Source of the DNA: Syncephalastrum monosporum B8922
Taxonomy: Eukaryota > Mucoromycota > Mucoromycetes > Mucorales > Syncephalastraceae
Length of the DNA stretch: 64,000 nt
Direction of reading: 5' to 3'
Assembly (NCBI GenBank): GCA_000697355.1
Contig: JNEN01001212.1
Span: 1 to 64,000, forward strand
Shown: one piece after another, positions 53,903 to 64,000 of the stretch
Position numbering within the stretch: the first letter of the stretch is position 1
How the letters are laid out: every line of letters begins with the position of its first letter
Notes under the pieces: generated by a model
The model's input: the letters and a program-made list of their open reading frames with translations, nothing else
The model's database searches: none
Told to the model about the DNA's origin: nothing
Translations under genes and position numbers: made by a program

Positions 53903-56091
53903 ATGCTTATGACGGCAGATAACACGCCATCCACACAAACGCAGGCACATGCCGTGCATGAAGAGGATAACGCACCAACGGCGACGCCTCTGATGCGGTC
54001 CGAGAGTTCCATGTCAACCAACGCCGACAGCAAGTTCTCGCTTGACGAAACCAAAAGCCAGACCTCATCCATCGATACCAATGCCACCGAGCGTGAGCTT
54101 GCAGAACATACCAACAAGACCAAGAAGCCCAAGGGCCGGCGACGCGGGCAGACGATCACCTTGAACTCACGCCCCAACGACGACGATACGCATGACGCCA
54201 GCGACGCCGAAGAGGATGAGGAAGAAGAGGATGGGGAGGACGGTGCTGCCCAAGAAGAAGACCCAGATGAAGAAGACTTTGAAGAGGCACCCGAAGCACC
54301 CGCAGGGGAAGCGTCTCCTGCACTCGAGAAGAAAGACCCGACAGCCGAGTTCCACGACCAGATCCAAGGCCTTCAACAAGTCCATGATTCAGACTCAGAA
54401 GATGAGGATGTGGCACCCAGCCCAAAGAGCCATCGTTCCACGGTATCGTCTCTGCACTCGTTCGTGTCGAGCGCATCCAACTATGACTTCCTCTTGGCAC
54501 GCCTCGGATCGGGGCCCACAGACGACGCGCCAGCTGCTGTCGCCGACACTGTGGCCGACCCGGAAGACGCGGACGACGTCGTAGACTGGGGTGTGTGTTT
54601 GCTTTGATTTTCTTTCTCTTTGCCTTTTATTCATGCATGATCTATCTTCTTTAGAGTTTTGGTCCAAGGTCGTGTCCGACTATAACGGGTTTGCCAAGGG
54701 GAATCCAAAGGCCATCATCCAGCATATCCAGCGCGGCGGGATCCCACCGACACTCCGCGGCATGGTCTGGCAGCTGCTCGTGAAATCCAAGGACTCGGGC
54801 CTCGAAGAAAAGTACCTCGAGCTGCTCAAGAGCGAGTCTGTCTACGAGAAAGCCATCTGGCGCGACGTTCCACGCACGTTTGCCGACCAAGAGTACTTTT
54901 CGCGCAAAGAAGGCCAGGACGCATTGTTCAACATGGCCAAGGCGTATTCCCTCTACGATACCCAGGTCGGCTACTGCCATGGCATCGCCTTTGTGGCCGG
55001 TCCCCTCTTGCTCAATGTAAGACAACATCATCGAAAAAAGAAAAAAAAAAAGGAAAATGGGAGTTCTCACTCGGGAGTGGCATAGATGCCGGAAGAAGAA
55101 GCCTTTTGTGTGCTCGTCAAGTTGATGCAGCGCGACGCGCTTCGGGAACATTATACACCACAAGGGACTCTCTTGTCTCAACGACTGTACCAGCTGCAAG
55201 GCCTGGTGGGCGACCATTTGCCCCATATCCAGCGCCATTTTGAAGCTCACAATGTCGATCCTGCTGCCTATGCGTCCAACTGGTTCCTGTCCCTCTTTGC
55301 CTACAAATTCCCTCTCGATCTCGTGTACCGCATCTACGACCTGCTGCTCGCCGACGGGATCGAGTTCATCTTTAAAATAGTCTTGGCTTTGCTCGAAAAG
55401 AACCAAGCAACCCTTTTGTCCCTCGAAAGCGACCGCATCACGCATTTCTTGCGTAACGATGTCCTTTCCGTCTATCGGGTAAGCATTCGAAAAACGTAGC
55501 ACGCATAGACTATCATTGTTTTTGACGCATGCTTCTTTTTGGTTTTTGTTTTGCGAATAGACTTCGACACATCAATTGATCCGGGATGCGCACCAGATCC
55601 AGTTTGCTCCAAAGCGACTGGCTACGCTCGCCAAGCAGTTTCAGGCCAATGCGGCCAAGGCCAATACCGAGCTCGAAGCCATGACGGCGCTCAAACGTCA
55701 AAACAAGGCGCTCGGCGAGACGGTGAAGCGGCTCGAGGCCAAGCTGGCCGAACTCAACAAGGAACATGACAAGGTCGCGCAAGAGCTGATCCAGTCCAAG
55801 ATGGAAGTGGCGCGTATCCATGACGAGAACGACGCGTTGCGCCAGCAGTCCTTTGATTTGAAACGGGCGCTGGAGCTGCTGCCGAACGAGGTCGAGACGC
55901 GCGTCAAGGAAGAAATGGAAGTGCTCGGCACCAAAAACGCGGCCCTCGTGCAGCGGAACGTAGCACTGGAGGATCAGCTGGGGTATATGGAGAACTTGGT
56001 GATAGAAATGAAAGTCAAGTTCGCGGAAAGCGAGAATGAGCGGGAGACCCTGCAGCGGCGACTGAGCGACCTCAAGAAGCTCGTGGGCTGA
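53903..56091 (+). CDS. TBC-domain Rab GAP, Gyp5/EVI5-like (657 aa)
   Basis: Four exons: 53903-54590, 54655-55016, 55086-55478 and 55561-56091. The N-terminal 225 residues are acidic and disordered (EEDEEEEDGEDGA). The TBC domain (about 255-470) has RGGIPPTLRGMVWQLLV, the arginine finger IWRDVPRTF (Arg 303) and VGYCHGIAFVAGPLLLN. Next come TLLSQRLYQLQ and ASNWFLSLFAYKFPLDLVYR. The C-terminal 180 residues are a long coiled coil (ELEAMTALKRQNKALGETVK onward), the layout of Gyp5/Gyl1 and EVI5. These proteins stimulate GTP hydrolysis by exocytic or endocytic Rabs. Oddity: the catalytic glutamine of the usual YCQG is His 338 here (codon CAT, 54978-54980). Confidence 0.93.
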
Positions 56092-56512
56092 TTGATAAAA
56101 AAAAAAGAAGGAAAAAAGAAAAATGCCCAGTGTTTGAAAATAAGATACCTTTATTTAGTCTGATAATACGACACCCTATGAATGGCTCAGTGTGAATAAT
56201 AAGATCCAGATCGCATTCTACGTGGAGGAGAAAAGGGCGGTGTAGGTTGGATGACTCTGAAAATATTAATAATGAGCGACAAGTAGGATGGCCTTAATTC
56301 CCACGAAAGGGCAAGTCCTCTTGAGTGAAACCAGCCAATGGACTTTGTGAAAACACTGGCTGGGTCGACATGATGACAATTGTGTGTAATAGAGTTCAAA
56401 GCCCGCGCTTGTTTTCCCTGCATTCTGCCTCCCGATGCTTCCGATCCTCATCTTTTTGCTCTCTCCCTTTATATTTCGCGTCTCTCCACTTTTTCATCAT
56501 TTTTCTTTACTC
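56092..56512. other. Intergenic, TBC to SSADH
   Basis: Contains A-rich sequence downstream of the TBC stop and a pyrimidine-rich leader with TTTATATTT (about 56468) some 45 bp before the SSADH start. No gene is seen. Confidence 0.5.
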
Positions 56513-58322
56513 ATGCTCAGAGCAGCTCTGCCCACTTCTTACCTCCGTGCTTGCCTGAACCCCAACCGTGCCTTCTCCAAGAAATACGTGATCATGTCTT
56601 CTGCCCGTACAATTACCACCGTTCCCATTCCCGAGGTAGGCTGATATCCTATCTATCTTCCACTGTTATGCTAACTATGAGACACGCACATCCTTTTTAG
56701 CTCAAGGACAAGACCTTGCTTCGCGACAAGGCCTATGTGAATGGCGAGTGGGTCACCTCCTCGAACAAGGACACTTTCGCCGTGTATGGTAAGTTTTGTT
56801 TACTCTGCGCATGAGAAAAAACGCGTTACAGCAAGCTGACACATCATAAATATCACCATAATTACAGACCCTGCCACCAACAAGGAGATCGGCCAGCTCC
56901 CCGAATGCACTGCCGAGGATACCCGCCAGGCTATCGTCCACGCCTCCGAGGCCTTCAAGACCTGGAAGACCACGACGGGCAAGCAGCGCCACGACCTGCT
57001 CAAGAAGTGGTTCGACCTGGTGAACCAGAACACAGATGACCTGGCCACCATCCTGACCATGGAGAACGGCAAGGCCCTCGCTGAGGCCAAGGGTGAGGTT
57101 GCCTACGGTAACAGCTTCTTTGAGTGGTTCGCCGAGGAGGCGGTCCGCACCTACGGTACCGTCATCCCGTCCCACATCCCCAACCAGCGCTTCGTCACGG
57201 TCAAGCAGCCCGTCGGCGTCGTTGGCATCATTACCCCCTGGAACTTCCCCATTGCCATGATCACCCGCAAGGTCGGTGCCGCTCTGGCTGCCGGCTGCAC
57301 CGTCGTCATCAAGCCCGGTGCCGAGACGCCCTACTCTGCCCTCGCCCTTTGCGAGCTTGCTGAGCGTGCCGGTATCCCCAAGGGTGTCGTCAACGTCGTG
57401 ACCACCCACAAGCACGTCGCTGACGTTGGCAAGGAGCTCTGCACCAACCCCACCGTCAAGAAGATTTCCTTCACTGGCTCGGTAAGTTTTTCTTTTTTTT
57501 TTTTTTCGGGTTTTTGCTATGCCAGTATTGCTATGGGAATTGGATGGGATTTCTCTTACACATTTTTTTTCTTTATAGACCGGTGTCGGTAAGCTCCTGA
57601 TGTCCCAGGCCTCGGGCACGATGAAGAAAATCTCCATGGAGCTCGGCGGTAACGCTCCCTTCATTGTCTTTGACGATGCCGACTTGGACGCGGCTGTGGA
57701 GGGTGCGCTTGCCTGCAAGTTCCGTGGCACGGGTCAGACGTGCGTGTGCGCCAACCGCATCTACGTCCAAAAGGGCATCTACGCCGAGTTTGCCTCGCGT
57801 CTGGCGGAGCGCGTCGGCCAGCTCCGCATCGGCCACGGCTTTGACCCCAACACCACAACTGGTCCGTTGATCAACGACCGCGCGGTCGAGAAGATCCAGC
57901 GCCACATTGACGACGCCGTCTCGAAGGGTGGTGAGCTCCTGATTGGCGGCAAGTCGGCCGGTGGTAACTTCTTTGAGCCTGCTGTCGTGACGGGCATGAC
58001 CCGCGAGATGGCGATCTCGACGGAGGAGACGTTCGGACCCATTGCTGCCCTGTTCGAGTTTAGCACGGAGGACGAGGTGCTCCAGCTCGCGAACGACACC
58101 GAGTTTGGTCTGGCCAGCTACTTTTACTCGCGCGACATTGGCCGTATCTGGCGCGTGGCCGAGCGTCTGGAGGCCGGTATGGTGGGTGCCAACTCGCCCA
58201 TCCTGTCGAGCTGCTACACTCCCTTCGGCGGTATCAAGGAGAGCGGTATGGGTATCGAAGGTTCGCTCCACGGTATCGATGAGTACATGAACCTCAAGTA
58301 CATCAACATGGGTGGCATCTAA
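56513..58322 (+). CDS. Succinate-semialdehyde dehydrogenase, mitochondrial (522 aa)
   Basis: Four exons: 56513-56635, 56701-56788, 56868-57481 and 57579-58322; the frame closes. It is an NAD(P)-dependent aldehyde dehydrogenase converting succinic semialdehyde to succinate in the GABA shunt. Evidence: VGIITPWNFPIAMITRK (cofactor and oxyanion Asn), SFTGSTGVGK, catalytic Glu 296 in MELGG and catalytic Cys 330 in GQTCVCANR. Cys 332 is the second cysteine typical of SSADH and known in human enzyme as a redox-switch partner. TPFGGIKESGMGIEGS ends the core. The N-terminus MLRAALPTSYLRACLNPNR is a mitochondrial presequence. A second in-frame ATG at 56594 (MSSARTITTVP) could give a cytosolic form. Confidence 0.94.
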
Positions 58323-58631
58323 GTTTGATACACCTGTTGCACTTCCTCTCTCTCTCTCTCTCTCTCCCCCCCCTTTCTATATATTCCTGTACAGTTTCAT
58401 TTCCCATCGATTTTCTTTTTCTGTTCCATGCGTCATCTTCTTTCCACCATATAAAACCATTTCTACGACCTTTTATCCACTAGAACTGCCTTAAGTATAG
58501 AGTGTGATAGTGGGCTACGAGACGCGTCTGCTGATTGGAATCATACTTATCAAGTTCAGAGCAAGCGGGAGAGAACAACGCTTTCTTTTTTCCTTATTTT
58601 TCTTTTTCTTTTCGTTTTCGGACATGATGGT
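58323..58631. other. Convergent 3' region with CT microsatellite
   Basis: A (CT)n tract (about 58347-58366) follows the SSADH stop; T-rich sequence lies before the end of the MAPR gene. No gene is seen. Confidence 0.6.
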
Positions 58632-59112
58632 TTAGCCGGAAGCGACCTTGCCGACGATATCGTACTTTTTGGCAAAGAAAGCGTGCCACTGGTTGAGCGT
58701 CTCGAGTTCCTTCTCGGTCAGCACGCTGTAATCAGCCACGCAGTCCTCGAGCTTGAGCGAAGACTTGCCGAGGGCCTGATTTGCGTAGAAATAGAATAGA
58801 ATAGAAAAGAAAAAAGGCATTGCGTTTTAGCCCAGTGCAAGCTTGCTTATTCTGTGGTGCTTTACTTACGCGGGAGGCGTCCTTGCCAGCAAAGCAGTTG
58901 TATCCCTTGCCAACGGTGCCATAAGATTCCCGGTTCTCGGAAACATCAAACACATCGCCCTTGATGGCGACATAAATGGGCAGGTCGGGATTAGAGCCGT
59001 CGTACTTCTTCAGCTCGGACTCGGGGATGGGGGTGTCCTTGGGCTCAGCACTATCAATAAAAGAGGTGAGTTACCGTGATTACGCAAAAGCTACAGCGAA
59101 AGCTTACGGCAT
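58632..59112 (-). CDS. MAPR/cytochrome-b5-like haem-binding protein (109 aa)
   Basis: Three exons, complement of 59108-59112 (only ATG plus two bases), 58870-59050 and 58632-58775; the frame closes. The fold is the cytochrome b5-like domain of membrane-associated progesterone receptor components (Dap1/PGRMC). ELKKYDGSNPDLPIYVAIKG opens the domain, and GDVFDVSENRESYGTVGKGY and NCFAGKDASRALGK follow. The tyrosines expected to ligate haem in this family are at the YG and GYN positions. YSVLTEKEL and LNQWHAFFAKKYDIVGKV end the domain. Unlike Dap1 it has no N-terminal membrane anchor, so it is a short soluble form. Role: haem-dependent support of sterol or P450 chemistry, by analogy. Confidence 0.88.
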
Positions 59113-59533
59113 GGTGGAAATATATACAAGAGTAGAAAAAAATGTATGTGAAAGTGTGTGTGTGAGAGTACCTGGGACCTGACCCCGTCCGAGCGCGCAC
59201 GCGTGTAATGTTGCGTATGTAATCACTTGAATCACCGCAAACTATATTCTGAACATGTGACGGATTCGTCGTCGCAATACCGTAGATTCGATATATCACG
59301 CCTAAAGCCTTTTACAAGAAAAATATAGATTACGTATATTACATTCATGCGACGCCTTTTTCTCTTTTACTTCATGTTATATCACGGCAGGCTCTACTAG
59401 TGTATACGTAGTTGCTTCCTCAATGTATGCACATGATGCGTTCAAAGTTGACGTGGTATCCGTATGGATCACACATACGTAGAAATATAAACACATAGTA
59501 GATCGTAATACATTATTGAAAATACATGTTTGC
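59113..59533. other. Intergenic, upstream of MAPR gene
   Basis: Contains the MAPR promoter (transcribed leftward) and the 3' end of the CAP-G gene, with a GTGTGTGTGAGAG tract at about 59152-59168. No ORF is supported. Confidence 0.5.
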
Positions 59534-62500
59534 TCATTCTGCATTGCTACTGGCAGTGGCAACCGTACCCGTGTCGCCTGTCGCAGCCGTGGCCGTCTCG
59601 TCCTCGTCATTTGCGACAGATGCATTCTCATATCCTTCTCCTTCCGCTTCCGTCTCTTGCTCACCCTCGGTGGCGTGTTCTGTTTCCTCTTCTGTGGGCT
59701 GATACAGCTTGTCGAGCGTTTTGCTAAAGCGATTGAACGAATTGCGGACCAGTGTTTCTTTGATGGGTTTCTCCTATTATAATATTGAGCATAAAGCCTG
59801 CCTCATAGACGAAAAAAAGGACTGACCTCTTGGATGTGTTTCACCATAAGCTGCATTTTCTGGAACCGATCTTCGCCCGCGTCATCCAAGTGGAACTTCA
59901 GGAGCATATGTACCATCGTTTTCCGTATTACTGCAAGTAGACTTTGGTTTAGCATCTCCATGCTTCCTGTTCCATATACCACTCACACCCGGTCTGACGG
60001 TAGATGTTTTTGAGTGCCAAAAGCGCCATGTTGGCGTGAATGCCCTTGTCCATGTCTTCCACTTCTCGTGCAGAGATTTTGGCACTTCTCATTTACGTTA
60101 GAACAGACCGGTTCATAAAAAAAGCAGGGCGATCTTACATTGCAATCTTGCGGGTATCTGTCCAGTCTGCGAGCATGTCAGATATCTGTGAGGGGTTGAC
60201 CATTCTTTCATCTTTTTCTAGGTCCAGGTAAATTTCGCAAAGTTCATACAGCGCAGAAATGGCGATCTAAAGAATATGACGTGAGCTACGCCTGAGATGT
60301 AGAGAAAAAGGGCTTGCTTACCTCCGCCATAATGGCTTGGTTAGACGGGGATGAGTAGCAGAATGCCGGGAAAAAGTAGCTGAGGCACTGCTGGATCTTA
60401 ACATTATCGATGGTCGAGGGGAAGAAATAAAGGAGAACGAGAAGCTTCAAGGTCTGTAGGGCACAGTGAGCTATTAGATATCGTCAGTTGTCTTGGCTTA
60501 CCTCGGAGCCACGGTACATGCGGGTCAGCATCAACTTGGAAAGACCTTGGACGGCAATGGCCTGAACTTCGGGGCTGTCGTTATCAAGACAATATTCAAA
60601 GAGGTTCGTCAGTTCGTTCTCTTTCTCAAAGGTGGCCTGGATGGCGCTGAATCCGTAGGTCATGATGAGATCAAATAGGATCTATCGGAAGGAGGTCAAT
60701 TTACCGTTTTGCTTGCATAATTCAACATACCTTGAGGGCTCTTATTTGTAATTCTTCGTGTCCGTCTCGAATACAGTGCACAAAGAGGTGTATGTTGTAG
60801 AGGCAGAGAGTCTGAGGAATGATTAGCATATATACCGTAGTGTCTTTTTCGTATACTCACTTTGTCAAGCAAGCAGCATAGACCCAGGCATTGCAAACCT
60901 TCCTCACGAAGGACGATCTCTTTACTTCGTACGGAGGGCACAATCAAATCATTTAATAAGCCATAGAGTGTCGAGTTGTCCTGTAACGACTATAAAAGGA
61001 GCATTGGTTACATTGAATGCGAAAAAAAAAGTGTATCTATTACCTCTTGACTTTGCTCCAACATGTATTTACATATGACGAGACACTTGAGCTGCGACAA
61101 CATCTTTTGAAGTAACCGAGTGTCATTCAGATCTTCATCTTCTCTCTTGATATATGTGTCATCATCCATCTTTTGCCGTTTGCCTTGACCTTGTGAATCC
61201 TGAACGTCCTGCTCCCATCAGAGATCAGACTAAAGGTATCGTATAGGGAATCCCTTACCGTTTGCTGCTCATCGGTCTCCGGAAGTTCTTGAATATCAGA
61301 AATGATTTCGATCATGGTTCTATACATTTCATGAGTAAAGTGGATCTAGATCAAAGGGGAAAAGGTACCTGGTAAAATCACGTTCGTCCAGCGAAATGAT
61401 TTTGAAAAGTTCAATGGCGCTGACCAAGTGGGCATCGGGTATATCGGGAGCAACCAGTATTTCGCCTGGTTCTTCTATTAGTACTTTTGGTTGTTTTTAG
61501 ATTTCCGCTGTACTTACGGAGCAGAACAAACATCTTCCGCCGGCCCACCTCATCGGCATAATCGAGACATTTGGCGATATCGAGCAGCTGGGCTACGATG
61601 AATTCGTAATCGCCCTCAGTCTCTTTGGGTGCTTGCTGCCAAAGCTCATTGTAATGTTGAATAAAGAAGGCATGACGTGTCACTTCTGGTAAAATCGTAT
61701 CGAGTTTGTCGTCATACTCCTATAGTTTGGGGTGAGAAGATGCGCAAGCCATCAAAGCCTCTTGCTTGACCTACGTTCTTGGATTTGAGGAATTTGATAA
61801 AGACCTTGGCAAGGAACGCGCTCTCCGGTGACAAGTTCTCCCAGAATTGACCTGTCGAACGGAGTTATGAGTGGCGTGTTTTCATAAAGGCTGGTTCATT
61901 ACCTTCGAACTTGATCAAGCTGACAATGTCCATGCGGGCAGTGAGGATTGCGATCAGGATATCTTCAGCCGCTTCGCCTTCGACGACATCCATGCGTTCC
62001 AAGAACTCGAGAAGGTTGTAGTCTGCATGGCGGATCCACTGGGTGGACACGAGTTTACCCGCTGCTCGTCGTACGAGAGGATCTCTGGAAAGAAGAAACG
62101 CGGTGTCAGACGAAACTACAAAGAAGAGTGGAGTCCGTATGTACCTGTCATTCAGGCCCCACTTGAGCAACTGATGGCGTTGTTTCATATCAATGAGACG
62201 GAAATCCTCAATTTCCGCCATGGGCTTGAGATACACAACGCGTCGATTAATGGCATCGACGTCGCGTGCTCGCTCAAGGATACGAGGAAGGGTAGCCGCG
62301 TTGAGTTCGAGGTTGAAAAGTACCACGCGACGCACCTCACTAAATGCAAGCTTAGTTTTTGTATATCGTACTGATGCGTGTTTGTAATAGCTTACGCGCT
62401 CTGGTCGTATTGAAGAAGCCACAGAAGCTTCTCGGTTATGTTTTTTCCATCTTGTTCATCAACGTCGTCGTCCGCGCTTTGTAACCGTGAGAGGGCCGTA

Positions 62501-63205
62501 GCTGCTTGAATACGCACCGAGGCCTCCTTGTCCCTGATACGCTCAAACAGAGCCTGACGTAGTTCTTGATAGAGTGCCTCGCTACAATGTGGATCTGATA
62601 AGCCAACCCTCACACACAAAAAAAAAAAAAAAAGAAAAAGGGCCGAAAAAGCGACTTACTTAATCTCACCAAGTGAGTTCATACAAAAGGCGATAATCTG
62701 GCAACAGCGCAGCCGCACGGGCTTGTGCTTGGCTGGCATGCCCCTCAGCAAATGGCGCATGAGCTTCTCAACAAAACGCGAAGAAATGGTGTCCTCGGGT
62801 TCTTCGTCTGCCTCGCTCGGTTCTTTGGCATCTGTCGTGTGTGTGTGTGTGTGGGGTCAGTAATGGTGGGCATGCACAAAAAAGATCCATGAAACCTTGT
62901 TGCTGCGAGTACTGAACAAATGTGGCAATGAAGCGCGTAACGCGATCTGCGTGGGGCTCGCGTCGTCGTATCATCAAGATTTTGTTGACGTTGCGAATGA
63001 ATTCGTTGATAAAGAGCTCCTCTTTTTCAAAGTTGATGTCGTGTGCCTGATCGTCTCGGATAGGCGAGTTGAGGCAGATTTGAGTTTGTATCTTTCGCAT
63101 GGCAATGGCGTTCTTGCGCTGGTTTGCGTTTGGTTTCTGCGCATCCTCAAAGACCTGAGCCACGTTGGTCGATAGCGATTCTAGGGCAGTCGCTCTCTGT
63201 GGCAT
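59534..63205 (-). CDS. Condensin subunit CAP-G/Ycg1 (916 aa)
   Basis: Eighteen exons reconstructed, all phases consistent. From the 5' end, complement of 62896-63205, 62660-62831, 62396-62581, 62145-62339, 61903-62084, 61775-61851, 61518-61719, 61369-61465, 61259-61319, 61044-61208, 60861-60989, 60731-60811, 60502-60681, 60322-60453, 60139-60266, 59989-60087, 59827-59941 and 59534-59773. It is the HEAT-repeat non-SMC subunit that, with the kleisin CAP-H, clamps DNA during mitotic chromosome condensation. Signatures are HLLRGMPAKHKPVRLRCCQI, the repeat around DKEASVRIQAATALSRLQ, and EVRRVVLFNLELN with the later DPLVRRAAGKLVSTQW, the CAP-G core. The C-terminus is acidic. The 59941 acceptor is the least certain. 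The length lies between S. pombe Cnd3 and human CAP-G. Confidence 0.92.
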
Positions 63206-63343
63206 CGCGTAGTAAAGAATATGTTGAAAAAAGAGAAAAAGAGACAAGTCAGGCGCGTATGTCAAGTCGAAAATGGCGGGGCGGAGTCCTTCTTGCCGGG
63301 ATGTGCCTCGCCTCTTCTTCCTTTTACGTACGCACTTGTCCAT
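63206..63343. promoter_or_regulatory. 138-bp divergent promoter, CAP-G and ATE1
   Basis: Only 138 bp separate the start codons of CAP-G (minus) and ATE1 (plus). Both promoters and leaders must fit here. No TATA box is evident; CCGGGATGTGCC and a pyrimidine tract (63310-63325) are the only notable segments. Confidence 0.6.
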
Positions 63344-64000
63344 ATGACTTTCGAATCGGTTGTCGGTGTCGTTGGTGACAACTGCAGTCATTGTGGCTAC
63401 TGTGACTCGGACGACACCTCATACACGTATGGCTTATGGGCTGAAACTCTCACGTGCGACGTATGTCCTTGCTTTCCACGCGGCGATCCCTCGCGCTGAT
63501 CCTTCTTCTTTTTGCACAGGACTACCAAGCCCTTATTGATCGCGGATGGCGAAGGTAGCCTAGCTGGATCGTGCCTATAGCGGTCGACTCATACGAGCAT
63601 AGGTCCGGATGCTATTTATATAAACCCAACTTGCGCAAGAGCTGCTGTCCTCAATATACCATTCGGTAATACCCATCTATTCATGCTGATATCGAAGCAC
63701 AGCTCACGTCATGCTCTCCAGACTCGATGCTAGTCGATTCAAGCCCACCAAATCGCAAAAGAAGGTTCTCAATAAGTTTAGCCGCTATATAGAAGGAACA
63801 TGGCGGCCATCCACACCGGGCGCAGGTGGGACCGAAGATGATATGGACGCGTAAGTGGAGCCCTTTTTCCTTATTTCCACTTATTCTCACCAAAGTCATG
63901 CGAGATCAGCGCCCGTGAGAGGCCATCCGCCGTGAATTATGATAACGGAAAGACACTCGTCGACAACCTGCACATCGTGGAGGACGCAAGTCTGGATCAC
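63344..64000 (+). CDS. ATE1: Arginyl-tRNA-protein transferase ATE1, 5' part
   Basis: Exons 63344-63460, 63520-63554, 63603-63665, 63722-63850 and 63910 to beyond the window. ATE1 adds Arg from Arg-tRNA to N-terminal Asp, Glu or oxidised Cys, creating Arg/N-degrons. Evidence: CSHCGYCDSDDTSYTYGLWA, the conserved N-terminal Cys motif (C..CGYC); DDYQALIDRGWRRSGCYLYK; then KSCCPQYTIRLDA with the CC pair, and FKPTKSQKKVLNKF. These Cys residues bind an Fe-S cluster or are otherwise required in characterised family members. The ATG gives the usual short lead before the Cys motif. The catalytic GNAT-like C-terminal half lies outside the window. Confidence 0.94.

Noticed and set aside
61865..62422. Unspliced minus ORF in CAP-G read as a single exon
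   Set aside because: It runs through two introns (62146-62083 and the one ending at 62339); spliced exons give the conserved HEAT sequence.

Overview
The window reads as nuclear DNA of an early-diverging filamentous fungus, most likely Mucoromycota (Mucorales or close). The signs are GT-AG introns of about 50-100 bp in nearly every gene, small housekeeping proteins of fungal type, gag-type retroelement debris and a repeat-associated domain that I associate with Mucoromycota. The phylum is an inference from protein style, not a database match. No rRNA, tRNA, CRISPR or bacterial-type operon was seen.

Layout. Positions 1-19,500 are repeat-rich and nearly free of ordinary genes. They hold a 160-170 bp satellite (1-720), a long purine/pyrimidine-biased tract ending at a candidate retroelement primer-binding site (3181), a gag relic whose parts lie on opposite strands (5.7-6.9 kb), and short inverted and direct repeats (7.0-8.7 kb). 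Next comes a large imperfect inverted repeat (about 8.7-14.1 kb) around an intact intronless 990-aa ORF, with a decayed copy of that ORF in the other arm. A stand-alone gag-like gene (15-16.1 kb) and a 10-bp minisatellite (17.1-17.4 kb) follow. Positions 19,500-64,000 are gene-dense and conserved, broken by a protease relic (25-25.9 kb) and a nuclease-like relic (26.0-26.5 kb).

Conserved genes in order, with spliced coordinates worked out by hand: a 78-aa mitochondrial-type membrane protein (-), LAMTOR4-like (+), STE24 CAAX protease (+), NEDP1/SENP8-like deneddylase (-), syntaxin-16/Tlg2 (+), GH27-like alpha-galactosidase (-), Kelch-BTB protein (-), monocarboxylate-type MFS carrier (+), Myb/SANT-like protein (-), NRAMP metal transporter (+), GID4 (+), ALYREF/Yra1 mRNA export factor (+), F-BAR/SH3 protein (+), TMX-type ER thioredoxin (+), TBC Rab-GAP (+), succinate-semialdehyde dehydrogenase (+), MAPR/cytochrome-b5-like haem protein (-), condensin CAP-G (-) and the 5' part of ATE1 arginyltransferase (+). 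They are independent housekeeping genes, not one pathway. Loose themes are endomembrane traffic (Tlg2, TBC GAP, LAMTOR4, F-BAR), ubiquitin-type control (SENP8, GID4, ATE1) and transport.

The best candidate for something undescribed is the 990-aa ORF at 9523-12495. It is intronless, visibly richer in G and C than its flanks, carries a weak GIY-YIG-like motif series, and faces an inverted partial copy that has lost exactly the segment encoding those motifs.
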